The translations under genes and the position numbers were made by a program. From positions 828,036,786-828,100,785 of the forward strand of contig CM062297.1 of assembly GCA_031216915.1 (NCBI GenBank): DNA of 64,000 bases, given 5' to 3'. Positions 12,541-24,810 of this stretch are shown piece by piece. The first letter of the stretch is position 1, and each line of letters starts with the position of its first letter. The DNA is from Pictodentalium vernedei. Lineage: Eukaryota > Mollusca > Scaphopoda > Dentaliida > Dentaliidae. Under the pieces are notes generated by a model that saw only the letters and a program-made list of their open reading frames with translations, made no database searches and was not told the origin of the DNA.

Positions 12541-13340
12541 CACTTCTTCCATGGAAGACTCACATCTAAGTTATCATTAAACTTCACAAAAATTTGTCCA
12601 TTCAGCTTCTACATCTCATGTCGGATATTGTCGAAATTCGGTATGCAGTATGTGAATGTCGTGTACATGTGCATGCATGAAGCAAATTTTGATTTTACAG
12701 TGGTTTCTAGAGTTATATCCCTTTTAATGATAAAAGGTTCATCACAAATACATGTCCGTTTAACGCCTGCTTCATTTAATGTTTGATTTTTATGAAATTT
12801 GGTGTGGAATATGAGTACGAAGCGCAGGTGTGCATGTGGAAAGAAATTTTTGATTTTGCAGTTATTTCCAGAGTTATGACCCTTTATACTAATTTTCTGT
12901 TATTTATATGCTTACTCTTGGGTGTGAATTATGCGTATGAAGTACATCGTTTTTTTTTTATCAGCAGTAACATTGTCAGGGTTATTTGTAAGTGAATTAT
13001 GTTAACCCTTCAACCGAAGCAACAGTGGGATGCACTCCAACATTTTCTGAGATATCAAGCCAAAAATTTGTACCTTGAGATATTTTTTTATGTGGAAAAA
13101 TACCAATAAGGGAATTGTACATACATTGACCCTTCAACCAGATCTGCATTTTTTATCAACCTACCTCACAATTGTTTACAACAGTTTTGCACTACAGTGC
13201 AAGTCCCTAACTCGGAAATATACTCTCTATTTTGTTCTTTCACAAGCGATTTGGGAAAGAAATGGTGGTGCAAAAGCACCAAGAAAAAATAAGCCCAAAC
13301 TGGTTCGAGTGCGGCCGGCGCACACCTAGTAGGGAATACT
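12541..13340. other. Degenerate relatives of the preceding repeat
   Basis: No gene is visible. Phrases such as CCAGAGTTATGACCCTTT and TGAAATTTGGTGTGGAATATG resemble the 172-bp repeat to the left, so this is probably older material of the same kind. Confidence 0.4.
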
Positions 13341-14560
13341 TTTCTCTGTACTAAATCCACGGCTTTTTGCTACCAGTGCGCAGACGTAAAACCAACGTGT
13401 TGTGCCATTTGAATCCGTCCACATTGGAGTTATGTGATCAGCGGAGAGGGAGGATTTTTACCCGAATACGAAGACTGGAGGGCATCTGTTGCGAAGTCCG
13501 CCCACAAGAGTTAATCAAGCTCGCTGTAAGAGCTACAGCTCTTATACGGTTTTTGGGCTATGATAGTTTTCATAGACATTTCTATTTGATGAGTTGGACT
13601 CGGAATTTATTAACAGTTTCAACTGAAGCTAAAATTCATGGAATCACATTAACTGGCGACCAGAGTAGGGGCGTACTTTGTGTTCCCATTCTGGGATGGT
13701 ATCGTTCAAGCTGTCAACAAATCATAACATGTACCTGCTGGAACATCACCAGATGTCAGGTGATGCTGAGATTGCAACTTGAACATTCCACCAGGACATT
13801 CTTCCGATTAACAGGCACCTGGCAGAATACTATTGGCATGTAAAGATTCCATAGACTGCATGCTGACTGACCGACAGTCTGCATAGCAGTTCAAGAGTCC
13901 AACAATGGCGACTGCCACGTCAGGGGAGTTTCCCTCAATTTTCCGCTGACTGGTAGTCGCGTGATTAGGTATTGGTGGACATAAGCACCGTTTTCTGAGT
14001 GATCGGACCATGTTGTCTCCTGGCTCATCACGCGCACGTTGACTCGCTGAACTTCTTAGATGGATGCCGCCTCGTATTAAGGTATGGACCTTGATGTTTA
14101 ATATTATTGTATTATCAGTTATATAATACACCAGGAAAGACGATGGTCAGTCGAGAATTGTTTAATTAGTTTCATTAAACGTCATAGATAGTAAATAGAA
14201 AATGTTCGTTGAGTTACTCTCTTTAAGTTTCGTTAGGATACGGAAAACTGAACATTATCTGGAGCCAGTGGTTCAGGTTTGTCTGTAAAAACTCAAAACG
14301 CCACGGGCTGGTGGAACTTCGCGATTCTTTCAGCTACACAACGACAGTACTCGCCTACGATTGTAGAATCACATAACCAACCACCACATAACCCGACTGC
14401 GTTGGAACCGTGGACAGAAGAAGGGCACCCAAGGCCTATAAAACCACCGCCTCACAAACACTGAAATAGACAATGAGAGATGAGGCGTATGGTCATGTGT
14501 GACACACAGACAGAAAGAGCAGTAACCAAGCACAAGGCTGGAACTTACACTGAAAGAATA
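13341..14560. other. Stretch without recognisable genes
   Basis: A 158-codon plus-strand frame (13367-13843) and a 107-codon minus-strand frame (13808-14131) are open, but neither resembles a family I know. Base composition is higher in GC than the neighbouring DNA, like the DIRS-like remnant to the right, so this may be its decayed downstream part on the minus strand. Confidence 0.35.
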
Positions 14561-14579
14561 GCCTAATGACTAGGGTTGA

Positions 14580-15369
14580 TAACAGCCTGAGCAAAAGAAG
14601 TCCTAAAGAAAAAAGGTCCTCAGACTACGCCTGTAACTGACGCAGGTAGAAGGTGGAGAAAGTACATGCATTTCTCCAGTAGGCTGCCTGCATAACGTCC
14701 GACAACTTGACAGAGTTAGCATAAGCCCAGGAGGTAGACATTCACGCACCTCGTGGGCATAAATGCGATTGGTAATATAATCGTTACTTGCCAGGCGAGC
14801 GTATGATGCTCGAATAGCAAGACAAATCCACCTAAAATGGATTGATGAGAGATCTTCTGTTGACCAGGAATAAGAGACTGAAAGGAGCAACCAGTGGTAA
14901 AAGTAACGCTGTTGGCGGAGCTCCAGAAAAGGCTGGATCCACCGAGAGGACGTGAAGCTCACTAACTCTCCTTTCTGAGGCAACAGCCATCAGAAAAGTC
15001 GTTTTGTATGTGAGAAAACGTATATCCACGTGGGATAATGGTTCGAACGGCGCCCCCCCCCCCCCCCCCCCCCAGGCAAAGCAGCACCCAAGAAAGATAC
15101 CATCTTGGAGTTAGCTGCAACACCCTAGGCCTTTTCAATGAAAAATGCCGAATAAGCTTGGAGAGGTACTGATTAGTGACGATACGACGCTTTCTTACAT
15201 TCGAAAAGGTCTCCGAAAGCATAGACCTGTACCCCTTGATGATAACAGGTTGGACCCCGAGAATCAAACAGATATACCAGAAACTCTGCAATCTGTGTAA
15301 TCGAAGGGTCGGCGTAATCAACAGAATGATCAGCACACCATCGACAGAAGACCTTCCACTTAGCCGCAT
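14580..15369 (-). pseudogene. DIRS-like tyrosine recombinase remnant
   Basis: Minus-strand translations show the order of blocks typical of DIRS tyrosine recombinases: IKGYRSMLSETF, then LSKLIRHFSLKRPRVLQL and a PRWYLSWVLLCL helix, then YKTTFLMAVASERRVSELH, and further on an AHEVRE block that would hold the catalytic His-x-x-Arg. This enzyme integrates the circular DIRS intermediate without an IN-type integrase. It lies downstream of the RNase H remnant in the same orientation, which is the DIRS gene order. The copy is a fossil with several breaks. I saw no DAM-type methyltransferase domain. Confidence 0.75.
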
Positions 15370-15788
15370 ATTCTAACCCAGTGGAGTGCTACGGAGGAGA
15401 CAGGGCCAGACAAAAGATATGCGTGAAGGCACAATGATATCGGCTCGACGTGAAACCTCCTCGGATTAGTTTCACAGAGAAGGTCACTACGTAGAGGGAA
15501 ACGTACCGGAACCGCCGCCAACAGGGCAGAGCTGATTGATCCACACCCGCTGAGGCCACAGAGGAGCGATCACAATGATTCGAAAACTGCAGGTTCGTAT
15601 CTTGGCTAGAACCGAGGCAGACTCGGAACAGGCGGGAAGGCGTAGCCGACTAGTCCGTTCCAATCGAGTGACAGGGCGTCCACGGCAAAAGCCAGTGAAT
15701 CTGTACATGGGGACACGAAAGTGTTCACCTGATGGTTCCAACGGGTCGCAAACAGATCGATGTGGGGACGACCCCAGAGATCACAAAG

Positions 15789-16220
15789 CTACTGGAACAC
15801 TGCTCTGTGAAGCATCCACTCGGTGGGAGTGACCCTGCCCCGTCGGGACAGGGAGTCGGCTAGAACGTTCAGACGATCGAGAATGTGACGAACCACCACG
15901 CCGGAGTTGATGTCCTGAGCGAGCAGTAGAAGACCCCGAGCCAATGCGTGCATGGGAACCGAGTGCGTGCCGCCCTCATTCTGAATGTAAGCTACCACTG
16001 TCGAATTGTCGGACAACAAAAGGACCTGACGATTCGAAAGGTGAGGAATCCACTGCCGGAAACTCAGAAGAAGAGCAAGAAGCTTCTTCCGGTTGATATG
16101 AAGAGCTGCCTGATCCTGGTCCCAAACACCGTGAAGGGTAAGACCAAGAGGGTTCAACGTCGCACACCACATCTGACATCTGCCGTCAGAACACGATCGG
16201 ATAATCCACTGAACATCCAT
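15789..16220 (-). pseudogene. DIRS-like reverse transcriptase/RNase H, C-terminal part
   Basis: The 143-residue minus-strand frame reads as the RNase H of a DIRS-type element. It shows LHINRKKLLALLLSFRQW, then VLLLSDNSTVVAYIQNEGG, then RHILDRLNVLADSLSRRG and a final TEWMLHRAVFQ. The LHIN..E/K, DN, GG and N..AD.LSR signatures are those of the DIRS/Ngaro RNase H. The polymerase part is not recognisable upstream; to the right lies the 135-bp minisatellite. It belongs with the tyrosine-recombinase remnant at 14580-15369. Confidence 0.85.
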
Positions 16221-16289
16221 GCGCTACTGTACGGAAATGCTTGTTACAGGCATGGCGTACATTATTTGGTTATGGATTGGAAATTTTTG

Positions 16290-17160
16290 ACATCTCGCAA
16301 ACTAATATTGATATATTTTAATGCGGAAAGCCTCGTGCGCGCAAAGCGTTTCGGGCTCGGGCATCCAGACATTATACGCTGTCATCGTACCAAGTTACAA
16401 TGAAATTCCTTCATAAATACGGCCTGTAGACTGTGCTAAAGGTTTTCTGACGTCCGATCTGTGTAGCCATCACGTCTGACCGATCGCAACCAAAAGGGGG
16501 CGTCCTCATCTATATATTATATTGGGTCATAAAGTTTCAATGAAATCCCTTCATAAATACAACCTGTAGTCTGCGCTAAATATTTGACCGATCGCGACTA
16601 AAAGGGGACGTGCTGATCTAGGCGTTATACTGAGTCATCACACTAAATTACATTGAAGTCCCTTCATAAATACGCCCTGTAGACTGTGCTAAACGTTTTC
16701 GGGCTCCGGGCCCTTGCAGCCATCACAGTTGACCGATCGCGACCAAAATCGGACGTTCTCGTCTGGACATTATACGGAGCCATCCTACCAAGTTACAATG
16801 ATATCCCTCCATAAATACGACCTGTAGACTGTGCTAAAGGTTTTCGAGTTTTGGGCTCGGGCAGCCGTCACGGTAGATAGATTGTGATAGATTGTGACCA
16901 AATGGGGCAGTTCTCATCTAGACATTATGCGGAGTCATCCTACCAAGTTACAAATTCCTCCATATTAAATACGACCTGTGGACTTTCGGGCTTGGGCAGC
17001 CGTCACGGTTGACAGATCATGACCAAAAGGGGACGCTCTCATTTAGACATTATACAGAGTCATCCCATCAAGTTAGAATTAAATCCCTTCACACGTACGA
17101 CCTGTAGACTGTGCTAAAAGTTTTCGGGTTTTGGGCTCGGGCACCCAGCACGGTTGATTT
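16290..17160. repeat. Minisatellite, ~135-bp unit
   Basis: About six imperfect direct copies of a unit with the landmarks CCTTCATAAATACG, CCTGTAGACTGTGCTAAA, TTTTCGGG, GACCGATCGCGACC and TACCAAGTTACAATGA. A few degraded units of the same family lie at 7830-8120 in the opposite orientation. Confidence 0.75.
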
Positions 17161-17426
17161 TAATTTTCAGAGATATCGAGCTGAAAGTTGGCATCTGGAG
17201 CTGATATTCTATGAAAACAATTGTATTTTGTTTAAAATGGAAAATAAGTGATACAAAATTACCGTGTCATTTCAGAAACACTCATTTGATGCAGGTTACA
17301 GGCAGAAAAGTCGATCGCGATATGAATGTGGTTGGACTGTCTTGTCTGATATCAAATTACAAAGGTTTTCAGCTTCTCATTTTTTCCCATAATGCAATGA
17401 GAATTTAACGAATTATATTTTGTATC

Positions 17427-17908
17427 CAGGGCTGGGAGCAGTTAACATTTCAAACGTTAACGTGTTAAATTATTTTAACGTTAAAAAAATTTAACCAAGT
17501 TAATAACGTTTAACCCTGAAGATTATAATTGTATAATATGTAGCATTGCGTCGTTATCTTGTATTTACCAAAGCCGGATCTCGCGTGCCAATGACGTCGA
17601 ATTTTACGCCATTTTACGAAATTGAAGAACACGAATAATTTAAATGTCCGCAGCCCTCCTACCAACGTTGGCGAAGTTGGCCCGCCGATATTTGACGATA
17701 CAGCAAAATCAGTAGGCACATAGAACACATTGGAACTCAATAGACGAACTGTGCGTAAGTTCAAATATATTCAAATTCAAATCAATAAAAATGGCCGAAG
17801 TTATTAAATTTTTATTCATTTAAACATTTAACGTCATTTAACTCGTTAACGCAGAATTATTTAACACGTTAATGTGTTAAGGAAATTTTTTAACTCCTCC
17901 CAGCCCTG
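17427..17908. mobile_element. hAT-type MITE, copy 2
   Basis: Ends are CAGGGCTGGGAGCAGTTAA and TTAACTCCTCCCAGCCCTG. Flanking 8-mers TTTGTATC (17419-17426) and AGTGTATC (17909-17916) match at 6 of 8 positions. The inside has AACGTTAA and GTTAAC motifs, as in copies at 4865 and 40982. Confidence 0.8.
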
Positions 17909-18000
17909 AGTGTATCTCATATCTTGTATCCAATTACATCTTATTTTGCAAAGCTGCCTATATTTTTTCTAACCCTCTGTGTGGGAGTTAGTAATTTGAA

Positions 18001-18496
18001 GAGTCTGACAGCAAATCACTGCTGGTTGGTGGGCACGATATGACCTGGCTGATAAAAGTGTTATTAACTCTTTACCTAACATGAAAAGCAGACGATATTT
18101 GAAAACAAAGTTCTTGAATAACTCTTTTTTTTCATTTTTTGTCTCAAAAACATAGGTTATGACCCCTCATTGGAACGAACTCGACTAGCTTGTTCCAAAG
18201 AGGGGTCATAACCTATGTTTTTGAGACAAAAAATGAAAATATAATGTAAATAAATTGGCGATTTTTGTGAATAGCGCTGGCCGGTTTTTGCCGTTACGTT
18301 GGGTAAAGGGTTAAACCCTAATAAAGAGATAAGGCAAGAATGAAACATTTCAGTTCTCCAAGAGAGTATGACAGTTACTCACTGGTGGTTGGTGGGTACG
18401 ATATGACGCTGGCTGATAAAAGTGTTATTAAACTCTAATAAAGAGATAAGGCTAAAAATAAAATTTTTCAGTTCTCCAAGAGAGTCTGACAGTTAC
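18001..18496 (+). repeat. Host minisatellite, ~120-bp unit, split by two insertions
   Basis: Three unit copies can be followed. The first runs 18001-18360 and is enlarged by a TTAA element. The second is 18361-18480. The third starts at 18481 and continues after the Polinton at 34635-34738. Landmarks are CACTGCTGGTTGGTGGG, ACGATATGAC, GGCTGATAAAAGTG, AATAAAGAGATAAGG and TTTCAGTTCTCCAAGAGAG. Confidence 0.8.
18064..18314. mobile_element. piggyBac-type palindromic MITE, copy B
   Basis: Bounded by TTAA on both sides, with ends CTCTTTACCTAACATG and CGTTACGTTGGGTAAAGGG. The central hairpin spans about 18148-18230 (CATAGGTTATGACCCCTC against GAGGGGTCATAACCTATG, with TTTTTGTCTCAAAAA outside). Confidence 0.85.
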
Positions 18497-19350
18497 AGTT
18501 AAAACTAGAAGTCCTGTCATGAAATGCGCACAAATAGAACGTCAGTAGTAGGAGATGTGGAGATCGGGGCTCATTGGATGGACCCCGGAAGTGACGTCAT
18601 GTCACGTGACCTGTGACGTAATGTTGTGTTGTCATGGTAACCCGCGTGAGCGGCCATCTTGTGATGTCATCTCATAGTGATACGTGGTGTGAGTGCGCAT
18701 GCGCAGCGCGTGTTGTTAGGGTGATACGTGTTTCCGTCGTCCATTTTGTATACTGGAGGCCGCCATCTTGGTTTCTATGGTAGCACGTGGTTGCTATGTG
18801 ACCTAAAGTCTTACAACAAGACAGGGGTATGTTCGGAGGGTATGTTCCTTTGTAGAAGAGTAATTTCCCGATTCGTGGAATTACCACAAACAACCCGACA
18901 CTCCCTCCAAATCACCGAAATTGACTTTACTTCTCCAATTTATCGGTGTAGCACGTAGTGCTATAGCACCAAGGGATACAAGGGGCGTGTTCCTTTGTAG
19001 AAGAGTAATTTTCTGGCTTAGAATTCTCCTAGAATCCTCGTTTAATTACCCAAATAAACCAGACAAGTTGTACTATTTCGAATTCTTTCAGAATCCTATT
19101 TAGGATCGCGAAACTTTTGGTTTATAATAGCAGCACGTAGTGCTATAGTACCAAGGAGGTACCGGGGGTGCGTACCTTTGTAGAAGAGTAATTGTCTGGT
19201 TTTGTATTTGCCCCATATGATTTATAATAGTACGGAGGGGGAGCCCCGTGGGTACGTTCCTTTAGACTAGAGTAATGTTTTTTCCCAATAAATTGTATTA
19301 TGAGAGTAGTGCTACATGACAAATTCCTTTGGTCATTACCCAGAATCCTC
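18497..19350 (+). repeat. Polinton left terminal inverted repeat
   Basis: About 854 bp, matched in inverse by 33543-34634. Inner limit is set by AATTCCTTTGGTCATTACCC at 19322-19341 against its counterpart near 33551-33572. It contains transcription-factor-like motifs near 18592-18780 and several direct repeats around CCTTTGTAGAAGAGTAAT. Confidence 0.9.
18592..18780. promoter_or_regulatory. Motif cluster in Polinton TIR (CRE, E-box, NRF1-like, YY1-like)
   Basis: Within 190 bp lie TGACGTCA (18592-18599), TCACGTGA (18602-18609), TGCGCATGCGCA (18694-18705) and two GCCATCTT boxes (18653, 18772). The right TIR keeps the same set at 34137-34317. These match consensus sites for CREB/ATF, bHLH, NRF1 and YY1 factors. 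Promoter function is inferred. Confidence 0.45.
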
Positions 19351-19443
19351 TATTTTTTTTATATAGTTTCTATTTTTAGTAACATCCTTAAATGCCCCCC
19401 ATCACTATTTTAATAAGTTTTTAATAACTTTATTTTTTTTAAT

Positions 19444-19690
19444 GTGAGGATCAAGATTCCTTTTTGGATCTCCAAACTGACCAATGAAATAACAGAATTA
19501 TCGACCAATCAGATTAATGTATTCCTATTGTGTTTCTTTCCCATTACTTTCTATACTAATTATCTAATTTTCCCAATTTTAACCTATAATCCTATGGGAA
19601 ACACACACAACTCCAATCAAGAATGAAAATATCGATAAAAAAATGCTGTGACGTCATGACGTTTTCAAACACGTCCGTCACGTCTTAATG
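19444..19690 (+). promoter_or_regulatory. Upstream region, copy 1 (before zinc-finger/polymerase gene)
   Basis: A block of about 235 bp starting GGATCAAGATTCC, including ACCAATCAGATTAATG, TTCCTATTGTGTTTCTTTCC, AACTCCAATCAAGAATGAAA and TTTTCAAACACGTCC. It recurs before the PC4-domain gene at 25169-25400. ACCAAT-type boxes in both copies suggest a promoter or enhancer. Confidence 0.55.
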
Positions 19691-19816
19691 AATTCAGCGA
19701 CTTTGTGGAGTCGGCTTCATTCCATTTTCATCTCGTGGCGGAAAAGGATCATCTTTGTGTACTCAGATTATTCAATTGTTTTGTGCTTTTTTGTGCATTC
19801 ATTCATTCTAAGGATT

Positions 19817-22800
19817 ATGGAGACTTCTGGATTTTCATGTGAGGATTGTGGGAAAATATTCACGGATCGACGGAACAGGAATAGACATCAACGGACAACT
19901 CATGGACAAGGTAAGACATTTGACTGTAACAACTGCTATAAAACATTTACTAGGAAAGAAAATTTAGACAACCATAAAAAAAACTTGCTTAGATGTATAT
20001 ACATGTTTGGAATGTGGACAGGAATTTAAACAACTTTTACATTTTAATGGGCATAAAAACACCGCCCATGTCCCTGTTACTCTCCCCAAGAAACGGAATT
20101 CTGAACGACCGGCAACAACCCTGAAAAAAAAACATACTGTTTTGGACATTGACCCCATTGAATTTGATCAGGACCTTTTGGCAGAAACAAGTGATGAAAT
20201 TTCAGAAATTTATTGTAGGAATTGGAATACTATTCGGACCCATCACATAACTAATAGGAAAATACAGGACATTTTTAGTTACAGGCTAGACACAACTGAT
20301 TTATCCACCATGAATTATGAACTAAATAAAATAATCCTTCAATGTCCAAAAAATAAATTCAAAATTAATTTAAGCTACGGCTTCATTTTACGAAATAATG
20401 AAACAGAAGAACTAAAATTTTATCACCCATCACAAAATAATGCCCGGGTTCTTGATAGGCCACCTCTTATTGAAAATGCTGTAGATTTTAGTAATTTTCT
20501 TGAAGACCTTGAACAGGGAGACATTTTGGAATGGGCTAGGCAGCAACGACCCAACTCTAAATGGATTGTCCATCAATTAACCAATGTAACTTTTTATGTA
20601 AACAAAATTAAAATTCATCCAATTGGTGGGGTCCCTGAAAATCTTCCCAAGTATATTTTGGAAAATCGTTCGATTGTTGCCCTTGTCAGTGATCAGAACC
20701 ACCATTTTGTTTATAATGACAACCTCTGTTTATACCGGTGTTTAGCCCTGTGGAGCGGAAGTGAGCGCCGTTCTTTGAATACTACTACTCAGACCCTGTA
20801 TAGTAAATACACAAATGAACCAAACGATAACTTCCCTGGTGTGAAATTAGATGAACTGCCCAAAATTGAAAAAGTATGTGAAGTGAATATTGAAGTTTTT
20901 GAACATTTATTGGAAGATGATAAAGTTTTGGCTAAAATTGTACATAGGTCTAATAGGAATTTTGAGAATACCGTGTATGTCAATTTGTATGAGAACCATT
21001 TCAGTTACATCGCTGACATTAATCAATATTCTAAATCCTTTGCTTGTCGTAAATGTGGTAAATTGTGGAAATCGGCATGGCCGATGCAACGCCATGAGCT
21101 CTCTTGTACTGATGATGTGTCTTATAAGTATGTTGGTGGGATGTATCACACCCCAAAGTCCATTTTTGAAAAATTACATGAAGAAGGTATTGTTATTCCA
21201 GAACACTTACGATCATATCCCTATGGAGCTACATTTGATTTTGAATGTTATTTTGATAAAACTTCTCTCCCCACTTCAACTGATACTCTTGTCTGGGAAG
21301 CTCAACACAACCCCCCAGTGTTAGTATATGAAGTAATGTCCCCGGTTTTGTTAAGCCCAAATGTTATTACTAATGGTGACACACAGACATTGGTTGAAAA
21401 TATGATGAATTATTTAATGGAAATTTCTCAGAAAAGTTACTCTCTCATGCAAGAGATTCACATGGCCACCATATTATCCCTCAGGCAAATGATTCAAGAT
21501 GCTTTGACACAGGAAGGTACAGATGATTCTAAACCCCACCCATTTGAAAAATTAGCTGCCGAATTTGATCGTTACATGAAGGAAATGCCCGTCTTAGGTT
21601 TTAATTCTGGAAAATGTGATGTGAACGTGATTAAACGAGAACTGATGGAGTATCTGAAAAAGTATGACCCACTGTCTTTTGTTGTGAAAAAAGTAACAAC
21701 TTTATGGTTTTGAAAACATCATTTGAAATTTTTAGATATTTGGAATTACTTAGCCCCTGGATTTTGTTATGATAAATTTCTCAAGGCTTTTGGGTGTTCC
21801 ATTACTAAAGGATATTTTCCCTATGAATGGATTGACTGTATTGATAAATTGGACACTACTGAATTACCTCCCCATGTTTCCTTTTATAGCTCTTTAAAAA
21901 AGGAAAACATTACCGAAGAAGAATATGCTTACTGCCAGCAAGTTTGGGGGTGAAATGGGATGAGGACATTTAGGGACTTCCTGATTTGGTATAATAATAT
22001 GGATGTCCAGCCATTCCTAGAGGCTATTAAGAAACAATCACAGTTTTACTTGGAAAGGGGGATCGATATGTTTAAGGATGGTATTAGCGTTCCAGGACTG
22101 ACGCTAAAATATTTATTCAGTACCGCCGACGAAGGTATATCCTTCGAGAACATCAACGAGAAGAACAAGGATCTACATCATCTCACCAAGGACAATATTG
22201 TAGGGGGGGGGGGGGGGGGCTTCTATTATATTCAATCGTTATCACGAGAAGAATATTACCAACATAAGAGAATTTAAGTATGGCGCAGAAGCAAAGGGAT
22301 GTGGGGGTGTTGTAGCTTATGATGCCAACGCCTTGTACTTATGGTCATTAATGCAGGAAATGCCAACAGGTTGCTACATTAGACGCAAGGAAGAGACGGG
22401 CTTTAAACCAGAATATTCCCATAAGTACGGTAGGATGGCCCATCAGTGGCTGGAATACATGTCTACCAGGTATGGTGTCCACATCCGACATGAATACAAT
22501 GATACAGAAACAGAACAGGTATGGTGTCCACATCCGACATGAATACAATGATACAGATACAGAAAAGAAGATTGGTAGACGTCAACTGCCCGTAGATGGT
22601 TGGTGTAAAGACACCAAAACTGTTTATCAGTTTCACGGATGTTTCTGGCACGGTCATGAATGTTATCTGAATATGAAGGATGGTACATTGGCCACTCACA
22701 ATGCAGTACGGGGTAAGTCCAAGTCTGGGCTAAGGGAAAACACAAAGGGAACCACCCAGTACCCACAGAGCCTTGGGTATGATGTTATAGAAATCTGGGA

Positions 22801-24130
22801 ATGTGAGTGGTATCAGCAGAAGAAGACCGATGCAGACTTAAAGACCTTTCTCCGGGAAAAGTTTGGGACTTCGGTGGATGGTTCAATGACATCCAGCGAA
22901 CTTCTCGAGAAGATCCGCACAGGCAATATCTTTGGCCTAGTGGAGTGCGACATTTCTGTACCCGACCAACTGAAGCCCTATTTTGAAGAAATGACACCAA
23001 TCTTCAAAAATACAAATATTTCTCGAGAAGATATCGGGCCACACATGAAGGCTTACTCTGAAGCCAACAACATTATGCGCCAACCTCGCTGTAGTCTCAT
23101 TGGTAGCTACTTTGGCGAAAAAATCTTGCTGGCTACACAATTATTGAAATGGTATTTGGAGCACGGACTGGTGGTCAGTCGGGTGTATCAAGTCATCCAG
23201 TACCAGCCCAAGGCGTGCTTCCAAACATTTGGTGATCAGGTATCACAGGCCCGACGGGAAGGGGACTCTGACCCAAGTAAAGCCATCGTAGCTGACACGA
23301 TGAAGCTATTAGGTAATTCGGGCTATGGGAAGACAGTCACTGATAATGCAAAACATAGGAATGTAGTGTATTGTGATGAAGATAATGTGTCCAACCTCAT
23401 CAATAATATGGCCTTTCGGAAACTGAACACCCTTACTGAAGAACTTTATGAAATTGAAATGAATAAAAGCAGAATCAAACTTGACTTGCCCCACCACATT
23501 GGGTTTTTTTCGTGTATCAATATGCCAAGTTACGTATGCTCCAGTTCTACTATAGTTTTTTTGATGTTTTTGTTGATCGTAAGGATTTTGAACTTTGTGA
23601 ATCGGACACAGACAGCTTATACATAGCCCTTTCTGGATCTTCCCTTGAAGAAGTAGTCAGACCAGAGAAAAAAGAATCATTCTATCGCCAAGCCCATAAA
23701 TGGTTACCCTCAGAAGCCTGTGATGCCCATATGGAAGATTATGTAAACACTAAATTAAGGGGAGATAACTGGATACCATCTCAATGCTGCTAGGACGGGA
23801 AAGCTTTTGATAAAAGAACCCCCGGGTCTTTTTAAAATTGAATGGGAGGGAGAGGGGGTTATTGGATTGTGCAGCAAAACTTACTATTGTTTCGGCCCAT
23901 CAAACAAACTGAGTTGTAAAGGAATAAATAAAAGACAAAATGATTTAACAAAAGAAACATATTTAAAAGTGATCGAAAACAAACAAACAGGAACAGGAAA
24001 AAATAAAGGCTTTAGACTTAATGGAAATGACATATTTACTTACGTACAGATGAAAGACGGCTTATCTTATTTTTATCCAAAACGACTAGTTCAAGATGAC
24101 GGTGTATCGACTTTACCATTGACAATATAA
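19817..24130 (+). pseudogene. polB: Polinton protein-primed DNA polymerase B region with N-terminal zinc fingers
   Basis: This region encodes the element's family-B DNA polymerase, which in Polintons is thought to replicate the element from a protein primer. It opens with C2H2 zinc-finger-like blocks (CEDCGKIF..H, CNNCYKTF..H, CGQEFKQLLHFNGHKNTAH), an unusual but visible N-terminus. A conserved Polinton block, DNLCLYRCLALW, lies near 20725. The exonuclease domain shows FDFECYF near 21236 and LGFNSGKCDVN near 21595. The polymerase palm shows YDANALYLWSLMQ near 22320, KLLGNSGYGKT near 23305 and the catalytic SDTDSLY near 23610. The spread of about 4.3 kb fits a polymerase of about 1,300-1,400 residues. 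The copy is broken in several places and cannot be functional as it stands. Confidence 0.9.
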
Positions 24131-24775
24131 TTTTTTCTACAACCAGTGAATATTCTTCCGCAATCTTTACAGAAATCCAGAGGAAAGCATAATTCTTATA
24201 TTCAAATTATCCCAATCAATATTATTTTATTATTTAAAGAGATGGTTATCCAAAATGAAAATTTTCTTTTTTTTCTGATGGGGGTGGGTGAAAATAATTA
24301 CTTCTCCATATTTGTAAATAGTTTATGGAAGGAAATTTATTCTTCAACAATTATCATTCATGTTGTACACTCCTCGTGTAGGCTAAGTATAACCAAAAAA
24401 TATATATTTTTTTGTTTCAAAAGTTGATTCCTGGTATCCTTTAGGTTACCCCTATTGGAACCGGATGATATCTAATTATAATTATTTTCAAAATACTCAA
24501 AACATTTATGTTTAGTTTCATTGCATTTATTTTTTTTTTAAAAAGTTGATTCCTGGTATCCTTTAGGTCACCCCTATTGGAACCGGATGATATCCAATTA
24601 TTTTCAAAATACTCAAAACATTTATGTTTAGTTTCATTCCATTTATTTTTTTTTTAAAAAGTTGATTCTTGGTATCCTTTAGGTTACCCCTATTGGAACC
24701 AGATGATACCCAATTATATTTAGTTAAAAAAATGTTTTAGGTTATCCCTACCAATGGAGTATTTCATGTTGTCAA

Positions 24776-24810
<35 letters not shown>

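Noticed and set aside
13367-13843. 158-residue plus-strand frame as a host gene
   Set aside because: No recognisable family, and it lies beside a decayed DIRS-like remnant of similar base composition on the other strand.
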